From NCBI RefSeq assembly GCF_023715145.1, contig NZ_JAMBNP010000002.1, forward strand, positions 124,001-188,000: DNA of 64,000 nt, given 5' to 3'. Source of the DNA: Paenibacillus glycanilyticus (GTDB lineage: Bacteria > Bacillota > Bacilli > Paenibacillales > Paenibacillaceae). Shown here in pieces: positions 24,238 to 34,205 of the stretch (position 1 is the first letter of the stretch; each line of letters opens with the position of its first letter). A program made the position numbers and the translations under genes. The notes under the pieces are model-generated. The model searched no databases, was not told the origin of the DNA, and worked only from the letters and a program-made list of their open reading frames with translations.

Positions 24238-26298
24238 ATGAGTGTATACAATCGTTTCGCCCCGGACAAACGCTGGGTTGCTCTGCAGGCGCAAAGCGGC
24301 AGACGTTTGCAGTCGGCGGAATTAAACGAGATCCAGTCGCTCTCCCTTCACCGGGATAAGCGGATGGGCGATGTCATATTTGGCTCGGGCCATATTATCG
24401 AAGGCGGACAGATCTATGTCCAGGACGATAAGAAGAGGGTTATTATTTTCCCTGCAACCGTCTATTTCGACGGTGTCATCCATGATATCGGGGAGAAGAG
24501 AATTCCAATCGAAGGCGTAGGCGAGGAGATTATCGGCCTCAAGATTACGTACTCTACCATCACCTATGAAATGCAAAAAGATCTGCTTGATCCGGCGGTT
24601 GGATATGCCAATTTCGGTTCGCCGGGCATGGATCGGCTGGTTGTCACCCCCGAATGGGTATTGAACGACGCGGCGGCTATTCCCATGTACCGGTTGTCCG
24701 ATGGGGAAGCGGTCACCGCGAAGGTTCCTCCGGAGCTCGAAGGCTTCACGCCGGTGCTTGCCAGAAGAACCTATGACACAAGCGGAAGCTTCCTCGTCTC
24801 GGGCATGGACGGATTTATTGAACCAGCCGAAGGCGATTACGTAACGCTCGTTATCGAAGCGGGCAAAGCTTACGTGTTGGGCTACGAGATTAATAGGCTG
24901 GTGCCAACTAGGATTAAGCTAAAGAAATCGCTTGATTCGCGAAGAGTATCCGATGAGGTGAAAACCTTTGTTGCCGGCACGACCCACTATTCGCTGAACA
25001 GCAAGCCGGTTAAGGCCATTCAGGAGATCACGGCCAGAGTGAGGCTGTCGGATATCAGTATCACGAGAGGCGGATCAACCGCTCAGGATGTCCTGCCAAC
25101 GGATGCCGTTGTTGATATTGTAAGTATCGTGCAGGGGACGAAGACCTATGTGAAGGGCAAGGATTATCAGCTTGCCGAGAACAGCGTGGACTGGTCGATC
25201 GGCACAGCCCGGCCTAATATCGGCGAGACGTACCGCGTCACCTTCGAATATATGAAGCAGATGGCGCAGGGCACGGATTACAAGCTGGAAGCGGGAAAAA
25301 GCGAGGTTACTTGGCTGAGCGGGGATCTGCCGGTGGCCGGTTCGATCTTTAACGTTACCTATGATTATTACCTGTCGCGCAAAGACGCATTCTATCTGAC
25401 GGCAGACGGGCAGATTCAGCTTGTGACCGGTCAATCGGATGTTCATCCGCCTTCGCCGCCGGTCCCGCCGGATGTTCTGGAGCTTGGCGAGCTGCAATAT
25501 CCGCCTGCAAGCTCCGATGTTGTTGTCGTTAACCATAAGCCGAAGAGGCTGACGATGCTGGAGCTGCGTTCCTTGCTTGACAGGCTGGAGCGTGCGGAAT
25601 ATAACCAAGCGATGCTGGAGCTCGACCGGACGGCCCAGATTTCCGACCCTGCCACGTTCAAGAAGGGCTTTTTTACGGATAACTTCACCAACTTTGAGCG
25701 CGCGGATCTTGAGAGAGGCTTCGAAGCTATGATTGATCCCGTTAATCAGACGCTGCAGCTTCCGGTGAACCAGCTGTTCGTACAGATGGAAGTAGAAAGC
25801 CTGGATTCGGTGAAGCAGCACGAACGGCTCCTGACCCTTGATTATACGGAGCAGCTAATTATAGATCAGAGCTACGGAACGGAAGCTCTTAATGTTAATC
25901 CGTATCAGGTATTTGGCTCCCAGGCGACGATCCGGCTTACCCCTTCCCAGGACTCCTGGGTGGAGACCTCTTATGTCTATCAGACCGTATGGGGATGGTG
26001 GGATGCGTGGTGGACCGGGAACCGGTCGGAGACGCGCATCATTCTGGATGAGAATATTCCGTTTATCCGCCAGCGGGTCGTGACCGTATACGGAGAAGGC
26101 TTCGAGCCGAACAGCAACAATCTGCAGGCAACCTTCGACGGCGTAGAAGTATCACTCGTTCCGTATTCAGGCTACGAGGCGGGGACAAAGACGGGCACGA
26201 TGAAGGCTAACGGAGCGGGCAAGTTTATCGCTACCTTTGCCATTCCGCCGAATATCCGGACAGGTACGAGGGAAGTCCGTATTTTTAACTACGTGTAG
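24238..26298 (+). CDS. DUF4815-type large tail/fibre protein
   Basis: 686 residues. The N-terminal YNRFAPDKRWVALQAQSGRRLQSAELNEIQSLS and the following beta-rich region match the DUF4815 family of phage virion proteins. A proline-rich hinge (HPPSPPVPPDV, about residues 401-412) separates this from a helical segment (LLDRLERAEYNQAMLEL) and a C-terminal beta-sandwich beginning near NIPFIRQRVVTVYGEGFEPNSN. The tryptophan cluster VWGWWDAWW near residue 580 is unusual and could mark a binding surface. GGAGGA precedes the ATG. PBSX itself does not carry this protein at this place. Confidence 0.75.
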   Translation: MSVYNRFAPDKRWVALQAQSGRRLQSAELNEIQSLSLHRDKRMGDVIFGSGHIIEGGQIYVQDDKKRVIIFPATVYFDGVIHDIGEKRIPIEGVGEEIIGLKITYSTITYEMQKDLLDPAVGYANFGSPGMDRLVVTPEWVLNDAAAIPMYRLSDGEAVTAKVPPELEGFTPVLARRTYDTSGSFLVSGMDGFIEPAEGDYVTLVIEAGKAYVLGYEINRLVPTRIKLKKSLDSRRVSDEVKTFVAGTTHYSLNSKPVKAIQEITARVRLSDISITRGGSTAQDVLPTDAVVDIVSIVQGTKTYVKGKDYQLAENSVDWSIGTARPNIGETYRVTFEYMKQMAQGTDYKLEAGKSEVTWLSGDLPVAGSIFNVTYDYYLSRKDAFYLTADGQIQLVTGQSDVHPPSPPVPPDVLELGELQYPPASSDVVVVNHKPKRLTMLELRSLLDRLERAEYNQAMLELDRTAQISDPATFKKGFFTDNFTNFERADLERGFEAMIDPVNQTLQLPVNQLFVQMEVESLDSVKQHERLLTLDYTEQLIIDQSYGTEALNVNPYQVFGSQATIRLTPSQDSWVETSYVYQTVWGWWDAWWTGNRSETRIILDENIPFIRQRVVTVYGEGFEPNSNNLQATFDGVEVSLVPYSGYEAGTKTGTMKANGAGKFIATFAIPPNIRTGTREVRIFNYV

Positions 26299-26309
26299 GA
26301 GGGGTAGAA

Positions 26310-27473
26310 GTGGCCCAGATTCAGAATGAATCAAGAACATCTTATGTCGGTGTCGGCCGAAAACAGATTATTGAGCAGACCTTCTGGCAGGTGCCGTGGT
26401 GGAATCAGATTGATCCGCTGGCGCAGACCTTTTTGCTGCCGGAGGAGCGGTTTATTACCAGTATAGAGCTGTACTTCGAGACGAGGGACGCGGATTCATC
26501 GGGCGCAAGCGGCTATCAGGCCAAGCCGGTGACCGTGCAGCTTCGCAATGTTGTAAATGGCTATCCGGGCACGACCGTCCTTGCATCCAAGGTGCTGGAA
26601 GCCAGCGCGGTAAAGGTGTCGCTGAAGGGTGAAGTGCCGACCAAGTTCGTATTCAGCGATCCGGTTCTGCTTCAGCCCAATGTGGAATATGCCGTTGTCG
26701 TGCTGACAGGCTCGAGTCAATATCGCGTATTTGTGGCCAAGATGAGCGGCAAAGACCTCATCAGCGGCAATATCGTTTCCCGTCAGCCGTATACGGTGGG
26801 CTTGTTGTTCTCCAGCTCCAACGCAACGGCCTGGACCCCTCACCAGGATATGGATTTGAAGTTCCGGCTGTATGCAGCGGAGTTCAAGAAGCCGTCCGGG
26901 AAATTGAACTTCGGAAGCTTGCCGCTGCCGATTGCGATATCCCAGCTGCTCCTCTCGACAAGCCAGGTTGTTCCGCAAGGCAGCAATCTGCAGTGGCAAT
27001 GGTCGCCAAACGGAACCAGCTGGTATGCGCTGAACGATGCCGGCGTTACGGGACTTGGAACCCTAACCGAGGATGTATACGTTCGTGCTCTGCTGACGGG
27101 TAACGCCAAGAGCTCACCGGTCATCCAGACGGGAGCAATTGGCGCCGGGGCGTTGTCCTTTAAGACAAACGGGACTTATGTCAGCAAGGAATGGTTCACA
27201 AACGAAACGTTTACGAAGATAACGGTCTACGTCGATTTTCACACGCCGTCCGGTACTTCGCAAAGCGTGGAGTACAGTATTGACGGGGGGACGACATGGG
27301 TTGCCTTCCCTACTGGCCGAGTGAGCCAGCAGCTGGGACTCTATACGCAGTTCAAATACGAAGCGCCGGTTGCTGCTTCGCAGAAGGTACGGATTCGGAT
27401 TAAGCAGGCCAATTCGGTCAACAGCCAGGCTGAGACGCCGAGGGCGAAGAGACTGATGGTGACGCTATCTTAA
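26310..27473 (+). CDS. Tail fibre protein with beta-sandwich repeats
   Basis: 387 residues from GTG after AGGAGGGG. Residues about 35-160 (DPLAQTFLLPEERFITSIELYFET ... VTVQLRNVVNGYPGTTVL) match the receptor-proximal fibre segment that in other DUF4815 systems is the C-terminal part of one long protein; here it is a separate gene. The rest is beta-rich (WFTNETFTKITVYVDFHTPSG, VEYSIDGGTTW). It probably forms part of the distal fibre. No enzymatic motif was found. Confidence 0.7.
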   Translation: MAQIQNESRTSYVGVGRKQIIEQTFWQVPWWNQIDPLAQTFLLPEERFITSIELYFETRDADSSGASGYQAKPVTVQLRNVVNGYPGTTVLASKVLEASAVKVSLKGEVPTKFVFSDPVLLQPNVEYAVVVLTGSSQYRVFVAKMSGKDLISGNIVSRQPYTVGLLFSSSNATAWTPHQDMDLKFRLYAAEFKKPSGKLNFGSLPLPIAISQLLLSTSQVVPQGSNLQWQWSPNGTSWYALNDAGVTGLGTLTEDVYVRALLTGNAKSSPVIQTGAIGAGALSFKTNGTYVSKEWFTNETFTKITVYVDFHTPSGTSQSVEYSIDGGTTWVAFPTGRVSQQLGLYTQFKYEAPVAASQKVRIRIKQANSVNSQAETPRAKRLMVTLS

Positions 27474-27492
27474 GAGGAGCGGGGGAGTGGCG

Positions 27493-27666
27493 ATGAGCAA
27501 GACGAACCGAATTAATTTGGATCCGGCTGCCCCGGACAGCTTGTACGCCGGAGCGCAGAAGGTGAACCAGGCGCTGGATGAAACGGAAGAGAAGCTCGAG
27601 CAGTTGAAGAAGGAAATGAATGTGAAAATAAGCAACGCGCTTTGCCTGCACTGGATGGGAGGATAG
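27493..27666 (+). CDS. Small coiled-coil protein
   Basis: 57 residues starting MSKTNRINLD, with a heptad-like helix (VNQALDETEEKLEQLKKEM) at residues 24-42. AGAGGAG lies upstream; a GTG two codons earlier (27487) is an alternative start. It sits between two fibre genes and its last bases provide the GGGAGGA site of the next gene. It may trimerise or link fibre parts. The size and coding pattern fit a real gene, but no family is recognised. Confidence 0.6.
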   Translation: MSKTNRINLDPAAPDSLYAGAQKVNQALDETEEKLEQLKKEMNVKISNALCLHWMGG

Positions 27667-27669
27667 AAC

Positions 27670-28008
27670 ATGGCTTATGAAGTCTATTCCGCAGTAGATC
27701 TCTATGCGGGGCAGCCGGGCATTGCGCTGACGGATCTGGTGACGCTGCAGCAGAAGACGATTCTGAAGAGTATCGTTATCCATAATACAACCAGCATGGG
27801 AGCTAAGCTGAAGCTGTTTATTATCCGTCCCGGCAAAACAGCCGGCGCTGAGACGCAGCGGATTGGGACCAGTATCGGCGGAGAGGATACGGTGAAATTC
27901 TCGTTTGAGACCGTTTTACCGAAAGGAACGAAGATAGCGGCCTCCCAGGCGATTGCCGGCGCGTTGTCGCTTGATATATCCGGAGTTGAGGTGATTCCGG
28001 GTGTATAG
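27670..28008 (+). CDS. Small beta-rich fibre accessory protein
   Basis: 112 residues, almost entirely beta-type sequence (ILKSIVIHNTTSMGAKLKLFII ... GALSLDISGVEVIPGV), consistent with a single beta-sandwich like those that cap or connect fibre subunits. GGGAGGA precedes the ATG. The end overlaps the start of the large fibre gene. The function is unknown; its position suggests a link or chaperone of the terminal fibre. Confidence 0.65.
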   Translation: MAYEVYSAVDLYAGQPGIALTDLVTLQQKTILKSIVIHNTTSMGAKLKLFIIRPGKTAGAETQRIGTSIGGEDTVKFSFETVLPKGTKIAASQAIAGALSLDISGVEVIPGV

Positions 28009-30790
28009 CTCCTTGAAAGGTCTCACGAGTGGAGGCGGCGGTACAGCTTACATCAGACGCGCATTCCCGGTTGCGCCCGGGGAGTCGATTGAGCAAGGCG
28101 ACGTCGTTACCCTTTTTAATAACGAGCTTTATCGCAATGCCGAGCTGCCAGTCGATGCCTTGCCCCGGTTCAGTCCGGATGTTCTCTATCTGAACAGCGA
28201 GGAATACAGCATGGTTCTCCATCCGATTGGCGGGAGCAGCTACCTGCATATCGGTACAACGCAAAAGCTCATTTCTATTTACCGGGTTGAGGCGGAAGCA
28301 GACGGGCTAATTGTATCCGCAGTAAAGAGACTGCCGATCTATGGAATAGAAGGCATGAATCAGCTCCAATTCAAGCCGCTCTCGGAAGAGATGGGCGTCC
28401 TTTGTTATTTGGAACACAATACCTCGTTGTGGACGATGCTGACGATCAGGTGGAACGATAACGGTCTGCAGCTTGGCGAGACGTTCCGGACAGAGCTGTA
28501 TTCAAACTCAATGACCGCGATCGAGAGTTTGAGCGATAACAGGTTTCTGCTGGTATGGCACTGCACGAAAGCAGCGCCTTGGAGGTTAAAGGCATCCGTA
28601 TGCAACATCGGCCAGAACGATCTCATCGCCTTTGAAGGGGATGCCACCGAGATTGATTCCGCAGCAAACCTGTACTCGGAATTTGCCTTCAGCAAGCTTT
28701 CGGCAGGCATGTTCGCAGCCAGCTACTGGGTGAAAGATTCGGATACAAAGGGCTCTCTTGCGACGAGAATCATTACTTGGAATGGAGAGAGGATCGCGCT
28801 TGGCGAGAAGTCCGGCATCAGCACGGGAGTCAGCTGGCAGGTTGAGCTTAAGCACTGGGTGCTGTCTCCGGTCCATTTCATTCTGAGCATAAAGCTGGAC
28901 TCGGCTTTGACCTTTCATCCAATTACGTTGCGGGAGGCAACGAATATTCCGGTTAACGGAGGGCCGTCAACCGGCAACGTGACCGACTCCTTCTACGATG
29001 CGGTGAGAATATCGGATAACCGGTTCGTGACGGCTGTCTGCTATAAAGAATCAGGAGCACTGGTCTTGAATCTCTTCGATACCAAAGACGGGAACATCAA
29101 GCAGATTACAGGCAAAGCCGTACTGACCTCGGTCAAAGGCATGTATAGCAATAAGCTGACGCTGACTGCTGTCGGCCAGTCCTTGTTCGTGCTTACTTTC
29201 AACCATGAGCCTGAGCGGGACTATGCCTATACCCAGGCTTTAATGTTCAAGATGGCGCCCGACCAGAATATAATCGACGATCTCAACTGGAAAGAGCAGC
29301 TGACTAATATATGGGACAGAGGGGCCAGCGCTTACAGCTTCGTCTATTGTCCTTATGCCGCAAGCGGGTTTATTGCCGCAGGCCAAGGCAGGTTGAAGCT
29401 GTTCCGCTGCGGGTGGTCCCCGGTCCGTTTTATCAGCTCCGGCATCGGCGAATTCCATTCGGCAACCGGCGATCATAACGTAATCAGCGGAAGCACGGCG
29501 TCCGTAGTCTTATCTAACGGCTATGTGGTTATCGCTTATCGGGAGCGGGATACATGGCATGGCAAGCTGTCGGTTCTCCAGCCGGCTGAAGGCGGTTATA
29601 AGCCGATACAATCCCATACGTTCTCTTACAGCCATGTCGATAATTTATCCATCGTGGAACTGGCACCCGGCGTAATAGCTCTGCAATACAAACAGCGCAT
29701 TACGCCTTCCTATGATTCCAATCAGCTGAACAGAGGGAGTTCGTACGAAGAGCTGAAGCTATTAACGGGCAGTATTACAAGCACAGGACTTAGCGGGAAA
29801 ACAACAACCGGCTTTCGTTTGTCGGAGATGTATATCACCAGTCAATTTTTAAAGCTAGACGACGGTTATTTGCTTCATGTTGGAGTAACTACGAGTTTCT
29901 CCGTTACAGCGAGAGTAATCCGCTTCCTGATCAGCGATGCCAGCGTAACTTTTACGCCTCTCGATCAGGTCGAGTACCTGGATTATCAGAGAATGAAGGC
30001 TTCGGCCGCTTTGATTGGTCCAAATCTGGCCGCAATCCACACCGATTCCAAAATGATTGTGGTAGAGGTAGGCGAGAACGGCTTATTATGCAAGCTGGCA
30101 GATAAGTATTTCGAGCTGAATGACCGTACGACAAAAGGAATCATCGCCGATGGCAGAGGCGGATTTATCCAGTTTACGACCCATAACACAAACGGGGAAT
30201 TACTGGAGCTTACGCCATACCGATTCGCTAACAATAAGCTGTACCAGCATGCGGAGACCAGATCGGTAAACCGGAAAACTTCAGGCGTAACTATCGAAGC
30301 TGGCGCTGACGGCAAAGCCGCGGTATTCTATCAGGCCAGATGGGAGAACGGAAGGGGACCAACGCTTGCCGATCCGCATCAAACGATGTTTCTTGGTCTG
30401 CTCGATATAAGCACGGGCTCAAATCCGGAAGACCGGCATTACCCGTTCCCATGCTCGGAAGGCACGCTGCCTGTCTTGCTTCCGCTTGGTAATCAGCAGT
30501 ATTTCTGCATAGGCGCGGATCCGGACGGCAACCAGATCTATATGACCGCGTATAGTGACGGAGAACGACTGTCCTATGGGAAGCCTTACTTAACGCCGCT
30601 TGGGGTAGCCGTATCGGATGGCGCCGCAGGACAACATGTGGAGGTTGCCATTCGGGGAATTGTCGAGATTGCTTCCGCGCTGCGGGCAGGCGCTTCTTAC
30701 TACAATGGGCAGGACGGGAGCTTGTCCGATTATCCTGGGGGAAGTAAAGTTGGCGTTGCCATAACGGAATATGAACTCTTGATCGAATAA
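28001..30790 (+). CDS. Large beta-propeller-like tail tip protein, probable receptor binder
   Basis: 929 residues from GTG overlapping the previous gene by 8 bases. A short glycine-rich start (KGLTSGGGGTAYIRRAFPVAPGESIEQGD) is followed by repeating units with a common pattern of a loop then a beta strand: LSDNRFLLVWHC, ISDNRFVTAVCY, LSNGYVVIAYRE, LAPGVIALQYKQ, LDDGYLLHVGV. Such spacing suggests one or two beta-propellers. As the last and largest fibre gene it most likely binds the target cell surface. I recognise no named family, so this is the least described protein of the tail. Confidence 0.65.
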   Translation: MYSSLKGLTSGGGGTAYIRRAFPVAPGESIEQGDVVTLFNNELYRNAELPVDALPRFSPDVLYLNSEEYSMVLHPIGGSSYLHIGTTQKLISIYRVEAEADGLIVSAVKRLPIYGIEGMNQLQFKPLSEEMGVLCYLEHNTSLWTMLTIRWNDNGLQLGETFRTELYSNSMTAIESLSDNRFLLVWHCTKAAPWRLKASVCNIGQNDLIAFEGDATEIDSAANLYSEFAFSKLSAGMFAASYWVKDSDTKGSLATRIITWNGERIALGEKSGISTGVSWQVELKHWVLSPVHFILSIKLDSALTFHPITLREATNIPVNGGPSTGNVTDSFYDAVRISDNRFVTAVCYKESGALVLNLFDTKDGNIKQITGKAVLTSVKGMYSNKLTLTAVGQSLFVLTFNHEPERDYAYTQALMFKMAPDQNIIDDLNWKEQLTNIWDRGASAYSFVYCPYAASGFIAAGQGRLKLFRCGWSPVRFISSGIGEFHSATGDHNVISGSTASVVLSNGYVVIAYRERDTWHGKLSVLQPAEGGYKPIQSHTFSYSHVDNLSIVELAPGVIALQYKQRITPSYDSNQLNRGSSYEELKLLTGSITSTGLSGKTTTGFRLSEMYITSQFLKLDDGYLLHVGVTTSFSVTARVIRFLISDASVTFTPLDQVEYLDYQRMKASAALIGPNLAAIHTDSKMIVVEVGENGLLCKLADKYFELNDRTTKGIIADGRGGFIQFTTHNTNGELLELTPYRFANNKLYQHAETRSVNRKTSGVTIEAGADGKAAVFYQARWENGRGPTLADPHQTMFLGLLDISTGSNPEDRHYPFPCSEGTLPVLLPLGNQQYFCIGADPDGNQIYMTAYSDGERLSYGKPYLTPLGVAVSDGAAGQHVEVAIRGIVEIASALRAGASYYNGQDGSLSDYPGGSKVGVAITEYELLIE

Positions 30791-30821
30791 TCGCAACAAT
30801 CGGAAGGAGGTGCCTTGCAAC

Positions 30822-31496
30822 ATGACCCAAAAGCTGAATAGACAGGATTTTTTCGCCTTTTTGTCGGATACCGTCGTGAAGGTCTGGAAGGAAGGCTCGC
30901 CGCTTCTGCCAAGCGTGCGTATGGCGCAGAATTGGCTGGAGACCGGCGGGAAAATCCATGAATGGAATAATCTTGGCGGTTATAAGGTAGGCAGCGGGAT
31001 TCCCAATGCTTTTTGGAAAGGACGTACGGTCTGTACTTCCACTTGGGAGGTCTACAACGGGACCCGGGTAACCCAGAAGGCGGACTGGCGGGCGTATGAT
31101 TCCGTATATGATTTTTACAAAGACCAGGACCTGCTGTTCACCAAAAGCCGCTACGACCGCGTCCGGGCAGCAAAGACGCCGGAGGCGCAGTGCGCAGCGC
31201 TGCATGCTTGCGGCTATGCCACCGATCCGGATTATGCCGCCAAGCTGTTGTCGATTATTAAATCCAATAACCTGACGTCGTTTGATCTTATTCAAATCGT
31301 TGACGCTCAGGAGGAGAGGGCGGATGAGGACATGGAGACAATTTCGGTGTATGTAAACGGGCAGAAGCTGGATGACGGCTATTATGACGACAAAAAAGGA
31401 ATTACTTACGTTCCCGTCCGCGCGCTGGCTGAAGCACTTGGAGCGAAGGTGAAATGGAACGGGGAAGAGAAGCGCGTTGATCTGACAAAAAAATAA
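30822..31496 (+). CDS. Cell-wall glucosaminidase with C-terminal copper-amine-oxidase-N-like domain
   Basis: 224 residues from ATG 30822, 11 bases after GGAAGGAGG; a GTG at 30810 overlaps that site and is less likely. Residues about 10-155 match the GH73-type N-acetylglucosaminidase fold (AQNWLETGG with the probable catalytic Glu, NNLGGYK, WRAYDSVYDFYKDQ). Residues about 165-224 (ISVYVNGQKLDDGYY, YVPVRALAEALGAKVKWN) form the stalk domain common in Paenibacillus wall proteins. No signal peptide is present, so it is either part of the particle or released by lysis. No holin gene is seen next to it. Confidence 0.82.
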   Translation: MTQKLNRQDFFAFLSDTVVKVWKEGSPLLPSVRMAQNWLETGGKIHEWNNLGGYKVGSGIPNAFWKGRTVCTSTWEVYNGTRVTQKADWRAYDSVYDFYKDQDLLFTKSRYDRVRAAKTPEAQCAALHACGYATDPDYAAKLLSIIKSNNLTSFDLIQIVDAQEERADEDMETISVYVNGQKLDDGYYDDKKGITYVPVRALAEALGAKVKWNGEEKRVDLTKK

Positions 31497-31508
31497 CTGA
31501 ACAAGCAG

Positions 31509-31548
31509 AAGACGTTTCTCTCTTGAATGGAGAGGAACGTCTTTTTTT
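31509..31548 (+). terminator. Terminator of the tail cluster
   Basis: AAGACGTTTCTCTC pairs with GAGAGGAACGTCTT around TTGAATG, followed by seven T. It marks the end of the tail operon. The following 230 bases to the chitinase start contain only AT-rich promoter-like sequence and a run of CCAAATCC-like units. Confidence 0.9.
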
Positions 31549-33596
31549 GTGCAATCAAATACCCTCCATTAAAACCTTATAACGTTATAATATCCCTTCA
31601 TAATGGAATTTTCCACCTTACCAATTTGCCGTTCCTGTTCCATGATGGATTTACTAGAAATTAATAACTTTAATGACATTAACTAACAAGGCGGTGATGG
31701 ATGGGAAGATTGCCTGCACCAAGCAGCGAGCCGATTGCAGATCCAAATGCAAATCCATATCCAAATCCAATAGAGGTGAAATCATTGAATTTATTAGCGA
31801 TGAGAAGATCTATCTGGAATCTCCCTTTGTTATTAGTGGTCTCGATATTGACCGGAGTGCTGGCGTTTGCGCCACATGCGCGGGCGGAGGAAGGGGCTGA
31901 GGCACCCGTGAAGACCGGACCTGCCAATCTGCGTATCGCCAAGGATGATAATGGCGCGGATATCGTCACCCATAACTCGGTAAAGATCGCTTGGGATCTG
32001 GTTGGTGACGAAACGAATAACAATGATATTGATGTCTGGAACGCAGATACGAATGCATGGATGACCTGGGGCGACCGGAGTAAACAGGAAATCGGCGGAT
32101 TAACGCCGGAGACGACGTACCGCGTGTATATTACGTGGTTTGCCGACCGGCCGTCGCTCGAATACAAAAGTAATGTCATTGAGTTTACGACCGCTCCCGA
32201 TACGAGCGAATATCCCGAGCCTCCGCTTTCCCCGCCGGGGCATCTGCATGCGGCAGCGGTTACCGATACAAGCATTACCCTCAAGTGGTCAGGCAGTCCG
32301 GGAGCCAACGGGTATGATCTCTATGTGAACGGCGGCTGGGAGCAGGGGATATGGGACGGATCCAATACGGTATCTTATACGCTTCCCGAAGGCGGCAATA
32401 CTGCCGGTACCGTATACAAGTTTGAGGTAGGCGCTCAGAATCTGCCGAAGGTATCGGCAAACAGCAACGCCGTGACGGTAACGTGGGGAGAGCTCGCCGC
32501 CCCAAGAGGGTTGCAGGCCGTAACCGCAACGAGAACGACCGTCTCGCTTGGATGGGCGGAGACGGCCGGAGCGACCGGTTATGATATCTATGCCAACGGC
32601 CAGCTTCTTGGCTCGAGCAGCGAGAACCGTTATGTGGCGACCGGACTTATGGAAGGGAACAGCTACAGCTTCAAGGTTGCGGCGAAAAATGAGCTTTGGC
32701 GTTCTCCCGAGAGCGTGGAGCTGGACGTTGTTCCCGGTGCCGATTATAATATCGTCACCTATTATACGCTTTGGTCTCCTAGCAGCACGGGACGAAACTT
32801 CCATCCGTCTGATGTAGACGTAACGCAGATTACCCATGTCAATCTCGCTTTTGCGGATTTATGCTGGAGAGGATTTGGTTCCGGCGCTGCGGCTTGCCAG
32901 AATGCCTCGATTCCAACTCAAACGGATTATGTTTATGACGGCGAGATCATTGTAGGGGATCCGTCGTCGGATTTGGCGCTGTTTGAAGAATGGGCGGCGA
33001 TCCGGGATGCCAATCCTCACCTGAAGCTGCTAATCTCGGTTGGCGGGTGGTCCTGGTCCAATAATTTCTCGAATATGGCCAGCACGGAAGAGACCCGGCG
33101 CGCCTTTGCCAATTCCGTCGTGAAATTCCTTAGAGCTTATAAGCTTGACGGCGTAGATATCGATTGGGAATACCCGGTAGAGGGCGGCGAAGAGGATAAT
33201 TCGCATAACCCGCAGGACAAGGGAAATTTCGGCTTAATGGCGCAGACCGTAAGAGAGGCACTTGATGCTGCCGGCTCGGAGGACGGCAAATATTATTTGC
33301 AGACGATCGCTTCGGGGCAAGGGGATAACTTTGTTGTCAATTCGAATCTTGGTGAAGCATCCGACCATCTGGATTTTATCAATATTATGACGTATGACTA
33401 CAGCGGAAGCTGGGATACGCTCGCCCATCACAATTCTCCTCTTTATTTTGACAAGAATCATCCGAAGGATTATGCAAAGCGCAACAACGTGCTGGGTGCC
33501 GTGCTGGCCGAACTGAACGGAGGCGTGCCGAATTATAAAGTGAATATAGGCATTCCATTCTACGGCAAAGGCTGGACCGGCTGCGAGGCTGGGGGC

Positions 33597-33599
33597 TAG
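33597..33599 (+). other. First in-frame amber codon in the chitinase frame
   Basis: TAG between GCEAGG and YAACASATPFGTWE. Chitinases of this type usually have Gln here (GGQYxxC), so CAG to TAG is the simplest change. Confidence 0.85.
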
Positions 33600-34202
33600 T
33601 ATGCGGCATGTGCAAGCGCAACTCCATTTGGCACATGGGAGAACGGCATATTTGATTATACCGATATAGAAGTAAACTATCTGAATCATGAAGGCTACGA
33701 GCATGCATGGAATAACGAAGCCAAAGTCTCGTACCTGTACAATGCGGCCAACGGCGTGTTCCTTACTTATAACGACGAATCTTCGATGATGTATATCGCA
33801 TCGCTTGCGAAGTCGCTTGATTTGTCGGGAGTCATGAGCTGGGATATTAGCGGCGACCGTAACCGGGTATTAACGACGCGGCTCGCGAAGGATCTTCCTG
33901 TCAGCGGCGTTCCCGATGCCGATGCGCTCTCAGCGCCAGCCGGCCTGCAAGCCGCCTCCGTCAGCAGCCGCAGCATAAAGGTCAATTGGAATGCGGCAGA
34001 GGGTGCAACAGCCTATGAAGTCTATGTCGATAAAGCGCTGGCCGGTACAACTGCCGGCACAGATTTTAATCTTACGAACCTTGCTCCTGACACGAATTAT
34101 GCCATTGAGGTGCTGGCGGTTGAGCAAGAAGGCGATACTCTCGTAAACGTATCAACCTTCAGCAATCCGCTTACAACCAAGACAGCGCAGGTGAATAACG
34201 CT

Positions 34203-34205
34203 TAG
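34203..34205 (+). other. Second in-frame amber codon in the chitinase frame
   Basis: TAG in the linker between TAQVNNA and PGPAGQEGLD. A CAG codon would also fit here, but linkers are variable so the original residue is uncertain. Confidence 0.75.

Noticed and set aside
12092..31496. Extracellular contractile injection system or type VI-like system
   Set aside because: No AAA+ ATPase, no VgrG/PAAR pair and no effector-like gene; gene order is that of PBSX-type tails.
33597..34205. General recoding of TAG to an amino acid in this genome
   Set aside because: Many certain genes in the window end in TAG (for example larC1, larC2, the SDR and xkdU), so TAG works as a normal stop. Partial suppression cannot be excluded.
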